Source of the DNA: an uncultured Opitutales bacterium
GTDB lineage: Bacteria > Verrucomicrobiota > Verrucomicrobiia > Opitutales > Intestinicryptomonadaceae
Length of the DNA: 33,178 bases
Reading direction: 5' to 3'
NCBI GenBank assembly: GCA_944389315.1
Contig: CALXLX010000023.1
Coordinates: 1 to 33,178, forward strand
The notes under the pieces were generated by a model that was not told where the DNA came from, did no database searches, and was given only the letters and a program-made list of their open reading frames with translations. Positions 15,052-27,549 of the stretch are shown one piece after another (positions within the stretch are counted from its first letter, which is position 1; every line of letters starts with the position of its first letter). Both the position numbers and the translations under genes were made by a program.

Positions 15052-16485
15052 ATGAATGATACGCAGACACCTCTCGAAGACGCTAAGAAGCGTCCCATAG
15101 TAAAACGCGTCGTGGATTTCGCAACAAAGGGCATCTGGGAGACTCCGATAGAGGATAAGAGCGCCGGGGGAAGATTCCTGCTGCTCCTTTGCAGGGTGGT
15201 TTCCACGAGCATTTCCAGCGCGCTGAAAAACCGCATACCCAAGCAGGCTGCCTCCCTATCATACACGACGTTGCTGGCGATAGGTCCGCTTGTGGCTCTC
15301 GTAATTTTGATTGCGGGGGTGTTCTTCAAGGACAAGGGCGAGATATTTATCCACAAAAAAATCGTGGAGGCCACCGCCTTCGTGATGCCGGCTGTAAACG
15401 ACGCGTCTTTGTCTGGCTCAACGCCGGAAAAGTCTCGGGTTAACCCGGAAATCATAAAATTTATAAACAACATATCAAAGGGAAGCGGCTCTTTGGGCTT
15501 CTACGGAACGCTCACGATAGTGGTCACCTGCCTGCTGCTCTGCGTGAACATGGAAAACGCCTTCAACCTGGTCTGGGGCGTAGAAAAGGGGCGTTCGTGG
15601 GTCAACAGGGTGGCGTTTTACTGGCTGCTGGTCACAGTGGGCACGGCGGGCGTGATTTTCGGAATGACGTTTTTGGCGAGCGCGCAGATAAGCGGCGTAT
15701 TCAAAAGCATACCGATAATAGGCAGCTTTTCGTCGCTGGGAACCTATCTGGTAGGCTTCTGCGCCATGGCGGGCCTGCTGACATGCTTTTACAAATTCAT
15801 GCCCGCAACGAGGGTGAAATGGAGCGCTGCCCTGGCCGGGGCAGTGATGGCCACGGTGCTGCTTGTGCTCAACAATAAAATATCCTTCGTCTCCACTGGA
15901 TACATCGTAAAGCAGCAGAACTTTTACGGGTTCTTTGCGATAGTTCCCATAGCGCTGTTCTCTCTTTATCTGTTCTGGCTGATATTGCTCTCGGGCGCGC
16001 AGCTTACGTACGCGGTGCAAAACATAGACTTTCTGTCGCGCAAGCAGGTGTGGAACAACACGTCGTTCTTCGCAAGGGAGATGGTCAGCCTGGGGATATT
16101 CGCGAAGGTCTGCAGGGCGTTTTACAAGAACGGCTCCAATATAGACCTCAAGGAGATAGCCTCGCAGATCAGGGTCCCCTCGGAGATATTGAGGCTCTGC
16201 GCGGAGGATCTGATGGAGAAAAACCTCATATCCCCGGTGGACGCCTTTGCCGACGACGATTTAAAACGCATAGTCTTAAAGCCGGCAGTTCCGCCGGAGA
16301 GCATCACGCTTGCGGGGTTCATGTCTGCCATGCGGGGGGATTCCAACGCCGAAAACGCGGTTTTGCGCGAGTTGTGCGGGAGCGATTCCGTCGTGGAGCG
16401 GGCCGTATTTAGCCTTGCGGAGTTCGCAAAAACCCCGACGGCCTCAACTACCATAAAGGATCTTATAGAAAGCGTCAAAGATTGA
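15052..16485 (+). CDS. YihY/BrkB family inner-membrane protein with winged-helix-like C-terminus
   Basis: A 477-residue membrane protein of the YihY/BrkB family (once misassigned as RNase BN). The conserved core at about 50-340 has around six membrane helices, including P-K-Q-A-A-S-L-S-Y-T-T-L-L-A-I-G-P near 63 and F-Y-G-F-F-A-I-V-P-I-A near 291. The C-terminal part (about 345-477) is soluble, and I-D-L-K-E-I-A-S-Q-I followed by E-D-L-M-E-K-N-L-I looks like a winged-helix unit, which some longer family members carry. GAAGGG at 15041-15046 is a good ribosome site five bases before the ATG. The biochemical function of the family is not settled; transport is suspected. Confidence 0.9.
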   Translation: MNDTQTPLEDAKKRPIVKRVVDFATKGIWETPIEDKSAGGRFLLLLCRVVSTSISSALKNRIPKQAASLSYTTLLAIGPLVALVILIAGVFFKDKGEIFIHKKIVEATAFVMPAVNDASLSGSTPEKSRVNPEIIKFINNISKGSGSLGFYGTLTIVVTCLLLCVNMENAFNLVWGVEKGRSWVNRVAFYWLLVTVGTAGVIFGMTFLASAQISGVFKSIPIIGSFSSLGTYLVGFCAMAGLLTCFYKFMPATRVKWSAALAGAVMATVLLVLNNKISFVSTGYIVKQQNFYGFFAIVPIALFSLYLFWLILLSGAQLTYAVQNIDFLSRKQVWNNTSFFAREMVSLGIFAKVCRAFYKNGSNIDLKEIASQIRVPSEILRLCAEDLMEKNLISPVDAFADDDLKRIVLKPAVPPESITLAGFMSAMRGDSNAENAVLRELCGSDSVVERAVFSLAEFAKTPTASTTIKDLIESVKD

Positions 16486-16488
16486 TAT

Positions 16489-17127
16489 ATGGACATATTC
16501 GAATACAGGAACGAGTTTCTGAAATTCGGTCTCGACAGGGAAGATTTAAAAGACAACCCCTTCGAGCAGTTCGGCGCGTGGTTTAAGGACGCCTGCGACG
16601 CCAAAGTCTCCGAGCCGAACGCCATGTGCGTTTCAACCGTCTCGCCAGACGGCGCGCCGAGCTCGCGCATGGTTTTGCTGAAGTCGTGGGACGAGAAGGG
16701 CTTTGTTTTTTACACCAACTACACTAGCCACAAGGCGAAGGATTTGGCCGAGAACCCCAAAATATGCGCCCATTTCTTCTGGCCGGAGCTTGAAAGGCAG
16801 CTGAAGATATGCGGCACGGCGTGCAAAGTTTCCGCCGCGGAGTCTCTGCGCTATTTTTTGAGCAGGCCCTTCGGCAGCAGGCTTGGGGCGTGGGTTTCGC
16901 ACCAGAGCTCCATAATATCGTCGCGCTCGCTTCTGGAGATGAAGTTTGAGGAGATGAAGCGCAAGTTCTCAAACGGAGAGGTTCCGCTTCCCGACTTCTG
17001 GGGCGGGTTTAGGATAGAGCCCGTTTTGTTTGAATATTGGCAGGGAAGGCGCAACAGGCTGCACGACCGTTTCCAGTATTCAAAGACGGAGGACGGCTCG
17101 TGGAAGATAGAGAGGCTCGCCCCGTAG
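16489..17127 (+). CDS. pdxH: Pyridoxamine/pyridoxine 5'-phosphate oxidase
   Basis: A 212-residue FMN enzyme that oxidises PNP or PMP to pyridoxal 5'-phosphate. Family blocks are clear: S-S-R-M-V-L-L-K (FMN-binding Arg/Lys), F-Y-T-N-Y-T-S-H-K-A-K-D-L, a W-V-S-H-Q-S segment with R-S-L-L-E, and the C-terminal Y-W-Q-G-R-R-N-R-L-H-D-R-F that binds FMN and PLP phosphate, ending in R-L-A-P. Length is typical (E. coli PdxH 218). The start is three bases after the YihY stop with no ribosome site of its own, so translation is probably coupled. A strong hairpin terminator follows at 17240. Confidence 0.96.
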   Translation: MDIFEYRNEFLKFGLDREDLKDNPFEQFGAWFKDACDAKVSEPNAMCVSTVSPDGAPSSRMVLLKSWDEKGFVFYTNYTSHKAKDLAENPKICAHFFWPELERQLKICGTACKVSAAESLRYFLSRPFGSRLGAWVSHQSSIISSRSLLEMKFEEMKRKFSNGEVPLPDFWGGFRIEPVLFEYWQGRRNRLHDRFQYSKTEDGSWKIERLAP

Positions 17128-21313
<4,186 letters not shown>

Positions 21314-21335
21314 CATGCCGCGCTGAAAATGCCGT

Positions 21336-21364
21336 AAAAAAAGCCCCGGAACGGGGCTTTTTTT
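21336..21364 (+). terminator. Rho-independent terminator after the GH2 gene
   Basis: AAGCCCCG (21341-21348) pairs with CGGGGCTT (21352-21359) around a GAA loop. A residues precede the stem and seven T residues (21358-21364) follow, 22 bases after the stop. Confidence 0.92.
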
Positions 21365-21590
21365 ATGCGCGCGGCATGCGCGGCTGGCGCTTTGTTTGGG
21401 CCGCTTAAGCCGCCTGTTCCGCGCGGGCTGGCGCCGCCCCGGCGCATGCGCGTTTTTTGGGGCGCGGATTCAGGGCTTTTAGGGCCCATGAGCGTGTAGT
21501 AAAAAAGCTTGTCTTATTTTCAAAAGAAAGTTGAATTGAAGGATTATTATTTGAGCAGACAGTGCCAATAAAATTAAAATAGAAAATATC

Positions 21591-23210
21591 ATGCCCACAC
21601 CGGAATTCAAATACCAGAAGATGTTCCCCCTGGGGGAGGACAAAACCCAATACAGGCTCCTGACTAAGGACTATGTCTCTACCGTCAAATGCGGCGACAG
21701 GGAGATTTTGAAAGTGGAGCCCGAGGCTCTAACGCTCATCGCGCGCGAGGCGTTTAAAAACGTGGCCTTCTACCTCAGGCCCGAGCACCTTAAGCTTGTA
21801 TCGGACATACTCGAAGACCCGGAGGCCTCTGAGAACGACAAGGCCGTGGCTCTTACGATGCTCCGCAATGCGGAGGTTGCCTCCATGGGCAAGCTGCCTT
21901 TCTGCCAGGACACGGGAACTGCCACAATAATAGGCAAGAAGGGCCAGAGTGTCTGGACGGGTGTCGAGGACGAGGAGTATCTTTCCAAGGGCGTTTACGA
22001 GTGCTACACCCAGGAGAACCTGCGCTATTCGCAAAACGCCCCGCTGAACATGTGGGACGAGGTTAACACATGCTGCAACCTTCCCGCGCAGATAGACCTT
22101 TACGCGACCAATTCCGACGAGTACAGCTTCCTGTTTGTAGCCAAAGGCGGCGGCTCGGCGAACAAGACTTATCTGTACCAGGAGACCAAGGCCATCATCA
22201 CTCCGCAGAAGCTCGTGTCGTTCTTGGTCGAGAAGATGAAGTCCTTGGGCACCGCAGCCTGCCCGCCGTACCACATTGCGTTTGTAATAGGCGGGACGAG
22301 CGCGGAGATGTGCCTTAAGACCGTCAAGATGGCGTCCACCAAGTATCTGGACACTCTGCCGACCTCCGGCAACAAGCTCGGGCACGCCTTCCGCGATGTT
22401 GAGCTTGAAAAGAAGCTTTTGGAGGAGAGCAGGAAGCTGGGCATAGGCGCGCAGTTCGGCGGGGCGAATTTCGCCCTCGACGTGCGCGTGATACGCTGCC
22501 CGCGCCACGGCGCAAGCTGCCCGATAGGCCTGGGCGTATCTTGCTCGGCCGACAGAAACGCCAAGGGCAAAATTACCAAGGACGGAATTTTCCTCGAGCA
22601 ACTGGAGTTCAACCCCGGCAGGTTCATACCTGAGAAATACAGGGGGGTAAATTCGTCCGACGGGGCGGTTGAAGTGGATCTCAACAGGCCCATGAAGGAG
22701 ATACTTTCTCAGCTTTCGCAGTATCCGGTAAAGACCCGCCTGAAGCTTTCGGGCACGATAATAGTGGGCAGAGACATAGCCCACGCGAAGCTCCTTGAGA
22801 GGCTCAACAAGGGCGAGGGCCTGCCGCAGTACATAAAGGATCACCCGATATACTACGCGGGGCCGGCAAAGACTCCTGAGGGAATGCCGTCGGGCTCATT
22901 CGGGCCGACTACGGCGGGAAGAATGGATCCTTACGTCGACATATTCCAGTCGAACGGAGGAAGCATGATAATGATAGCCAAGGGCAACCGCTCGCAGATT
23001 GTCACGGATTCCTGCAAGAAGCACGGAGGCTTCTATCTCGGTTCCATAGGCGGCCCGGCTGCTCTCCTTGCAAAGGAGAACATCAAGAAGGTGGAGCTTG
23101 TGGAGTTCCCGGAGCTCGGCATGGAGGCGGTATGGAAGATAGACGTCGTCGATTTCCCCGCGTTCATTCTTGTAGACGACAAGGGCAACGACTTTTTCAA
23201 ACAGCTTTAA
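21591..23210 (+). CDS. fumA: Fumarate hydratase class I (4Fe-4S)
   Basis: A 539-residue iron-sulfur fumarase converting fumarate and malate in the TCA cycle. It aligns by eye with full-length one-chain class I enzymes (E. coli FumA 548). Cys105 in P-F-C-Q-D-T-G, Cys224 in A-A-C-P-P-Y-H and Cys318 in V-S-C-S-A-D-R fall at the cluster-ligand positions. G-P-T-T-A-G-R-M-D and I-A-K-G-N-R-S near the C-terminus are family motifs. L-tartrate dehydratase is a related alternative, but the single-chain form favours fumarase. The ATG at 21591 is preceded by an A/T-rich leader without a Shine-Dalgarno sequence. leuB and alaS follow at 17 and 3 bases. Confidence 0.94.
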   Translation: MPTPEFKYQKMFPLGEDKTQYRLLTKDYVSTVKCGDREILKVEPEALTLIAREAFKNVAFYLRPEHLKLVSDILEDPEASENDKAVALTMLRNAEVASMGKLPFCQDTGTATIIGKKGQSVWTGVEDEEYLSKGVYECYTQENLRYSQNAPLNMWDEVNTCCNLPAQIDLYATNSDEYSFLFVAKGGGSANKTYLYQETKAIITPQKLVSFLVEKMKSLGTAACPPYHIAFVIGGTSAEMCLKTVKMASTKYLDTLPTSGNKLGHAFRDVELEKKLLEESRKLGIGAQFGGANFALDVRVIRCPRHGASCPIGLGVSCSADRNAKGKITKDGIFLEQLEFNPGRFIPEKYRGVNSSDGAVEVDLNRPMKEILSQLSQYPVKTRLKLSGTIIVGRDIAHAKLLERLNKGEGLPQYIKDHPIYYAGPAKTPEGMPSGSFGPTTAGRMDPYVDIFQSNGGSMIMIAKGNRSQIVTDSCKKHGGFYLGSIGGPAALLAKENIKKVELVEFPELGMEAVWKIDVVDFPAFILVDDKGNDFFKQL

Positions 23211-23227
23211 TCTAAACGTATATTTAT

Positions 23228-24325
23228 ATGGCTAATTTTAAGTTTGCGGTTCTTCCGGGCGACGGCATAGGCCCGGAGGTTATGGACGAGGCTTTGAAGG
23301 TTCTCAAGGCCGCCTGCGATGCGGAGGGGCACACGCTCGAATACTCCGTCTACGAAGTGGGCGGGGCGGGCATAGACAAGTTCGGCAAGGCCCTGCCGGA
23401 ATCGACCCTCGAGGGCTGCCGCGCGGCCGACGCTATACTTTTCGGGTCTGTCGGCGGCCCCAAGTGGGAGCATCTTCCCCCCAAGGAGCAGCCCGAAAGG
23501 GCGGCTTTGTTGCCTTTGCGCAAGGCGTTTAAGCTTTTTGCGAACATACGCCCCGGGCTATTGTACGCCGATTTGACGGACGCATCTCCTCTCAAGAAGG
23601 AGCGCATACCCAACGGCATAGACATAGTCTGCATGAGGGAGCTTACCGGCGGCATATATTTCGGGGAGAAGAAGACGGAGACCTTGCCGGACGGAAGAAT
23701 CCAGGCCAGCGATACGATGTGCTACCGCACGGACGAGATTATCCGCATCGCCGACCTCGCCGCGCGCACGGCCATGAAGCGCAGCGGAAAGCTCTGCTCC
23801 ATAGACAAGGCCAACGTCTTGGAGACGTCGGTATTGTGGCGCAAGACCGTGACGGAATATGTCTCAAAGAACTATCCGCAGGTGGAGCTTAGGCACATGT
23901 ATGTGGACAACGCCGCAATGCAGCTTGCGCGCGACCCGAACCAGTTCGACGTGTTTGTCACCGAGAACATGTTTGGCGACATTCTCTCCGACGAGATGGC
24001 CGTAATTTGCGGCTCTTTGGGCATGCTTTGCAGCGCGTCCTTGGGCGAGGCCGAGAATGGCTGCGGCCATAAATTCGGCCTTTACGAGCCAGCGGGTGGC
24101 ACGGCTCCGGACATAGCCGGCAAGAATTTGGCCAATCCGTGTGCGCAGATACTTTCTGCGGCGATGATGTTGCGCTATTCCTTCGGGCAGGACGCCTTGG
24201 CAAGCCGCATAGAGTCTGCGGTAAAGAAGGCTGTCTGCGGCGGGGTTCGCACGGCGGACATAGCCTTTGGTAAAACGCCCGTAGGCACGAAGCAGATGGG
24301 CCAGGCTGTAATAGAGAATCTTTAA
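23228..24325 (+). CDS. leuB: 3-isopropylmalate dehydrogenase
   Basis: A 365-residue NAD-dependent oxidative decarboxylase of leucine biosynthesis, forming 2-oxoisocaproate. It opens with P-G-D-G-I-G-P-E-V and has V-G-G-P-K-W (substrate loop), R-E-L-T-G-G-I-Y-F-G, C-S-I-D-K-A-N-V-L (catalytic Lys), M-Y-V-D-N-A-A-M-Q-L and D-I-L-S-D-E-M-A, plus the NAD-binding H-K-F-G-L-Y-E-P-A-G-G-T-A-P-D. The L-Y-E-P motif identifies LeuB, not isocitrate dehydrogenase. Length is standard. No leuA, leuC or leuD lies in the window; its neighbours are fumarase and alaS, an unusual grouping. The start at 23228 has an A/T-rich leader with no Shine-Dalgarno sequence. Confidence 0.97.
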   Translation: MANFKFAVLPGDGIGPEVMDEALKVLKAACDAEGHTLEYSVYEVGGAGIDKFGKALPESTLEGCRAADAILFGSVGGPKWEHLPPKEQPERAALLPLRKAFKLFANIRPGLLYADLTDASPLKKERIPNGIDIVCMRELTGGIYFGEKKTETLPDGRIQASDTMCYRTDEIIRIADLAARTAMKRSGKLCSIDKANVLETSVLWRKTVTEYVSKNYPQVELRHMYVDNAAMQLARDPNQFDVFVTENMFGDILSDEMAVICGSLGMLCSASLGEAENGCGHKFGLYEPAGGTAPDIAGKNLANPCAQILSAAMMLRYSFGQDALASRIESAVKKAVCGGVRTADIAFGKTPVGTKQMGQAVIENL

Positions 24326-24328
24326 TTT

Positions 24329-26992
24329 ATGATGACGTCTTCCGAGATTAGGCGCGGCTTTCTGAAGTTTTTCAGCGAGAAGTCGCACACTATAGTTCCG
24401 TCGGCGAGCCTGATGCCGACAAGCCCGAACCTGCTTTTTACAAATGCGGGCATGAACCAGTTTGTGCCTTATTTTCTGGGCGAGGCGCGCGCGCCGTTCA
24501 ACCGCGCGGCCGACACCCAGAAGTGCATAAGGGCGGGCGGAAAGCACAACGACTTGGAAGACGTGGGGTTCGACACCTACCACCATACGTTCTTCGAGAT
24601 GCTGGGCAACTGGTCTTTTGGGGACTACTTCAAGAAGGAGGCCATACAGTGGGCCTGGGAGCTTTTGGTGGAGGTTTGGAAATTTCCCAAGGAAAGGCTC
24701 TATGTGACGGTTTACGAGCCCGCCAAGGGAGAGCCTGCCACGGCCGACGAGGAGGCGTACGAAATTTGGCGCGGCGTGATGGAAAAGTACGGGCTTGATC
24801 CCGAGGTCCACATCAAGCGTTTCGGAAAGAAGGACAACTTCTGGATGATGGGCGAGACGGGGCCCTGCGGGCCGTGCTCGGAAATCCACATGGACTTGAC
24901 CCCGAAAAACGACAGCGGCGGCGCCCTCGTGAACGCGGGGTCTGCCCGTTGCATGGAGATTTGGAATTTGGTGTTCATGCAGTTCAACGCCCAGCCCGAC
25001 GGCACCTACGCGCCCTTGAAGCACAAGAATATAGACACGGGAATGGGGCTTGAGCGCGTCGCGGGCATAATGGCCACAACGAAGGGGTTTAAGGATTTCT
25101 CCAAGGCGCCGTCTAATTACGACAGCGATTTGTTCGCGGACTTGTTTGAGCATATTTCCGAGATGTCGGGCAAGCGCTACGGCGGGACTGTCCCGGCCGA
25201 CAGGAACGACATGACAGGCGCCGAGCTTAACGACTGCATATTCCGCGTTTTGGCCGACCATATCCGCACGATAGCCTTTTCCATAGCCGACGGCATAATT
25301 CCCGGCAACGAGGGCAGAAACTACGTTTTGCGCAGGATACTTCGCAGGGCGGTCATGTACGGAAAGCGCATGGATTTGGGTAGCGGGTTCTTCACGAGGC
25401 TCGTGGAGCCCCTCGTAGAGAAGATGGGCGCAATATTCCCCGAGCTTGTGGAGCAGAAGCAGGTTATCCTCAAGGTTGTAAGCCGCGAGGAGCAGGCTTT
25501 TGAAAAGACGCTAGACAGGGGCCTTGCGCTGTTGGACGCCATAACCGTCAGGGAAAAGAGCGTATCGGGCGAGCAGGCCTTCGTGCTCTACGACACTTAC
25601 GGTTTCCCGATAGACCTTACGGAGCTCATAGCCCGCGAGCGCGGCATGGAAGTTGACGTTCGCGAGTTCGAGGCGCAGATGGAGCGCCAGCGCGAGCGCG
25701 CGAGGAAGGCGCAGAAGAAGGAGCTGATAGTAATATCGGATTCCGGAGAGGTAGAGAAGGCTACGCAGTTTGTAGGCTACGATGCGGCGAATCTTTCGGG
25801 GTTTGAGACTTTCATCAGCGCGATAGTCGCTTCGGACGATGCTGACTGGCTGATATTCCCGCAGACTCCGTTTTACGGGGAGAAGGGCGGCCAGGTCGGC
25901 GACACCGGTTTTGTGGAGATAGACGGCGTTGCGCGCGAGATATTCGACACAAAGATAGACGAGGCGGGCCACTACTTGCATAAAGTCCGCAAGGGGGTTT
26001 TCAAGAAGGATTCCATCGGCTCCGACGTCAGCCTTACCGTGGATAAGATGCGCAGGCTCGCCATACAGAGGCACCACAGCAGCACGCACATTTTGCATTA
26101 CGCCTTAAGGCAGGTTTTGGGCTTCCATGTCAGGCAGGCGGGCTCCTATGTTGACGAGCACCGCATGCGCTTCGACTATTCCCACTACGAGGCGCCCACC
26201 GCAGAGCAGCTCAGGCGCATAGAGGAGATAGCAAATAAAAAGATACTTGAAAACGCCGCCGTAAGGTGGCGCGAGGTTCCCTATGCGGAAATCCCCGAGA
26301 ATTGCCTTGCGTTCTTTGAGGACAAGTACGGCGCGGTTGTTAGGGTAGTGGAGATGGGAGATTTCTCCGCGGAGCTTTGCGGCGGGACCCATGTTTCCGC
26401 CACGGGCGAGATAGGCATGATTAAGATTATATCAGATTCCGCCATATCGTCTGGGACGCGCAGGCTCGAGGCCTTCGCGGGAACCGCCGCGTACGATTTT
26501 GCAAATTCCATGCAGGATATTCTTACCAGGGTATCCCACAGGCTATCCTGCAAGGGAGAGGAAGTTCTCTCGAGGGTAGAAAAGCTTCTTGAGAGCAAGA
26601 GCCAGCTGGATAAGGAGCTTAAGAATTTCAAGCGCCAAAGCGCGGGCAAAAGGGCCGAGACATTCGCGGCGGAGGCCGTCGAGAAAGACGGAGCAAAGCG
26701 CGTGTCTAAAATAGTAGAGGGGAGCAATCCCAACGAGATGCGCGCCCTTGCGGTGGAGATACTCTCCCACATAAAGGGCGCGGCGGTTGTCGTGCTTGGC
26801 ACTGATATGGGCGGCGGCAAGGCCAGCGTGCTTGCCCTGTGCTCCAAGGAGGCTGTCGAGAAGGGCATAAAGGCGGGAGACATAGTCCGCCAGATTACGG
26901 CGTCTCTCGGCGGCAAGGGCGGCGGCAAGCCGGACTACGCCCAGGGCGGCGGCTCGGCAGACAAGCTCGCCGAGGTGTTCTCCAATCTCTAA
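24329..26992 (+). CDS. alaS: Alanyl-tRNA synthetase
   Basis: An 887-residue class II synthetase charging tRNA-Ala (E. coli AlaS 876). The N-terminal catalytic domain (1 to about 440) starts with S-E-I-R-R-G-F-L-K-F-F and contains F-T-N-A-G-M-N-Q-F (motif 1 region), H-H-T-F-F-E-M-L-G-N-W-S-F-G-D-Y-F and a G-M-G-L-E-R motif 3. The editing domain (about 550-715) has H-H-S-S-T-H-I-L-H near 583 and C-G-G-T-H near 684, the zinc ligands that remove mischarged Ser and Gly. The C-terminal C-Ala/DHHA1 domain ends in G-G-K-G-G-G-K-P-D-Y-A-Q-G-G-G. Two ATGs are adjacent at 24329 and 24332 and either may be used. The start is three bases after leuB without a Shine-Dalgarno sequence. Confidence 0.98.
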   Translation: MMTSSEIRRGFLKFFSEKSHTIVPSASLMPTSPNLLFTNAGMNQFVPYFLGEARAPFNRAADTQKCIRAGGKHNDLEDVGFDTYHHTFFEMLGNWSFGDYFKKEAIQWAWELLVEVWKFPKERLYVTVYEPAKGEPATADEEAYEIWRGVMEKYGLDPEVHIKRFGKKDNFWMMGETGPCGPCSEIHMDLTPKNDSGGALVNAGSARCMEIWNLVFMQFNAQPDGTYAPLKHKNIDTGMGLERVAGIMATTKGFKDFSKAPSNYDSDLFADLFEHISEMSGKRYGGTVPADRNDMTGAELNDCIFRVLADHIRTIAFSIADGIIPGNEGRNYVLRRILRRAVMYGKRMDLGSGFFTRLVEPLVEKMGAIFPELVEQKQVILKVVSREEQAFEKTLDRGLALLDAITVREKSVSGEQAFVLYDTYGFPIDLTELIARERGMEVDVREFEAQMERQRERARKAQKKELIVISDSGEVEKATQFVGYDAANLSGFETFISAIVASDDADWLIFPQTPFYGEKGGQVGDTGFVEIDGVAREIFDTKIDEAGHYLHKVRKGVFKKDSIGSDVSLTVDKMRRLAIQRHHSSTHILHYALRQVLGFHVRQAGSYVDEHRMRFDYSHYEAPTAEQLRRIEEIANKKILENAAVRWREVPYAEIPENCLAFFEDKYGAVVRVVEMGDFSAELCGGTHVSATGEIGMIKIISDSAISSGTRRLEAFAGTAAYDFANSMQDILTRVSHRLSCKGEEVLSRVEKLLESKSQLDKELKNFKRQSAGKRAETFAAEAVEKDGAKRVSKIVEGSNPNEMRALAVEILSHIKGAAVVVLGTDMGGGKASVLALCSKEAVEKGIKAGDIVRQITASLGGKGGGKPDYAQGGGSADKLAEVFSNL

Positions 26993-27044
26993 ACCAAACC
27001 GGCGCATCTCTTATATCTTTGCGCTTGCACCGCAAAAAATTTTA

Positions 27045-27078
27045 CGCTCCGCCAAGGCTTTTGGCGGAGCGTTTTTTT
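27045..27078 (+). terminator. Rho-independent terminator after alaS
   Basis: CGCTCCGCCA (27045-27054) pairs perfectly with TGGCGGAGCG (27062-27071) around a seven-base loop, followed by seven T residues at 27072-27078. Confidence 0.93.
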
Positions 27079-27464
27079 CTCTCGGCAAAGCCCGTGAAAA
27101 ATACGGAAAAGGAAAAATTTTTCCGGATAGGGCGCGGATAAAAGCAGGCGGGCTATCTTTGTGCCGATTGGATATGCATGAAAGCCGCCCGGGGCTAAAA
27201 GAATTTCTGAACTTATATGGAAAAGGGAAAATCCCTCCGCGTTTTATTGCCCATTAGTGTTATGCGCTTTTTTAGAAAAAACTTTTGTGAGTGGATGATT
27301 ATAAAGCGGCGCTGCGTAGAAATTTCTTGGATATTTTCATCAGCCGCATGGAAAGTTTCCTTCTCTTTGCAAATGTTTTTTAGCGGCGGAAATTTTTCCT
27401 AAAAATGTTCTGATTTTTCCAGATTCATGGGAAGCTGGATAATTTATTCGGGAATTTCGGGTGC

Positions 27465-27502
27465 AAAAAACTCCCGGAGAAATTTTCTCCGGGAGTTTTT
27501 TT
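27465..27502. terminator. Terminator of hppA, symmetric for both strands
   Basis: CTCCCGGAGA (27471-27480) pairs with TCTCCGGGAG (27486-27495), with A residues on the left (27465-27470) and T residues on the right (27496-27502). It therefore works in both directions. It is 48 bases past the hppA stop on the minus strand. Confidence 0.9.
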
Positions 27503-27549
27503 GAAGCGGCCTTCATATTTTTTAGAATGCCGCGTTTATGACGCAAATT

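Larger units (their letters stand above)
26993..27549. other. Intergenic region between convergent alaS and hppA
   Basis: The gap holds two terminators, at 27045-27078 and 27465-27502, one near each gene. The roughly 385 bases between them are A/T-rich with short A and T runs (AAAAATTTTTCC near 27113). A 61-codon open frame at 27217-27402 lacks support as a gene: it is Phe/Ser/Lys-rich with no recognisable features. Nothing else is seen. Confidence 0.5.

Noticed and set aside
21729..22844. Long open frame (371 codons) antisense to fumarase
   Set aside because: It mirrors the codon bias of the real gene on the other strand, has no family features, and the plus-strand fumarase has all catalytic motifs.
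23864..25261. Long open frame (465 codons) antisense to leuB and alaS
   Set aside because: It spans the junction of two certain plus-strand genes and is rich in Arg, His, Gly and Val as expected of a shadow frame.
27217..27402. 61-codon frame in the alaS-hppA gap
   Set aside because: Located in A/T-rich convergent intergenic DNA, with no ribosome site and a low-complexity Phe/Ser/Lys composition.
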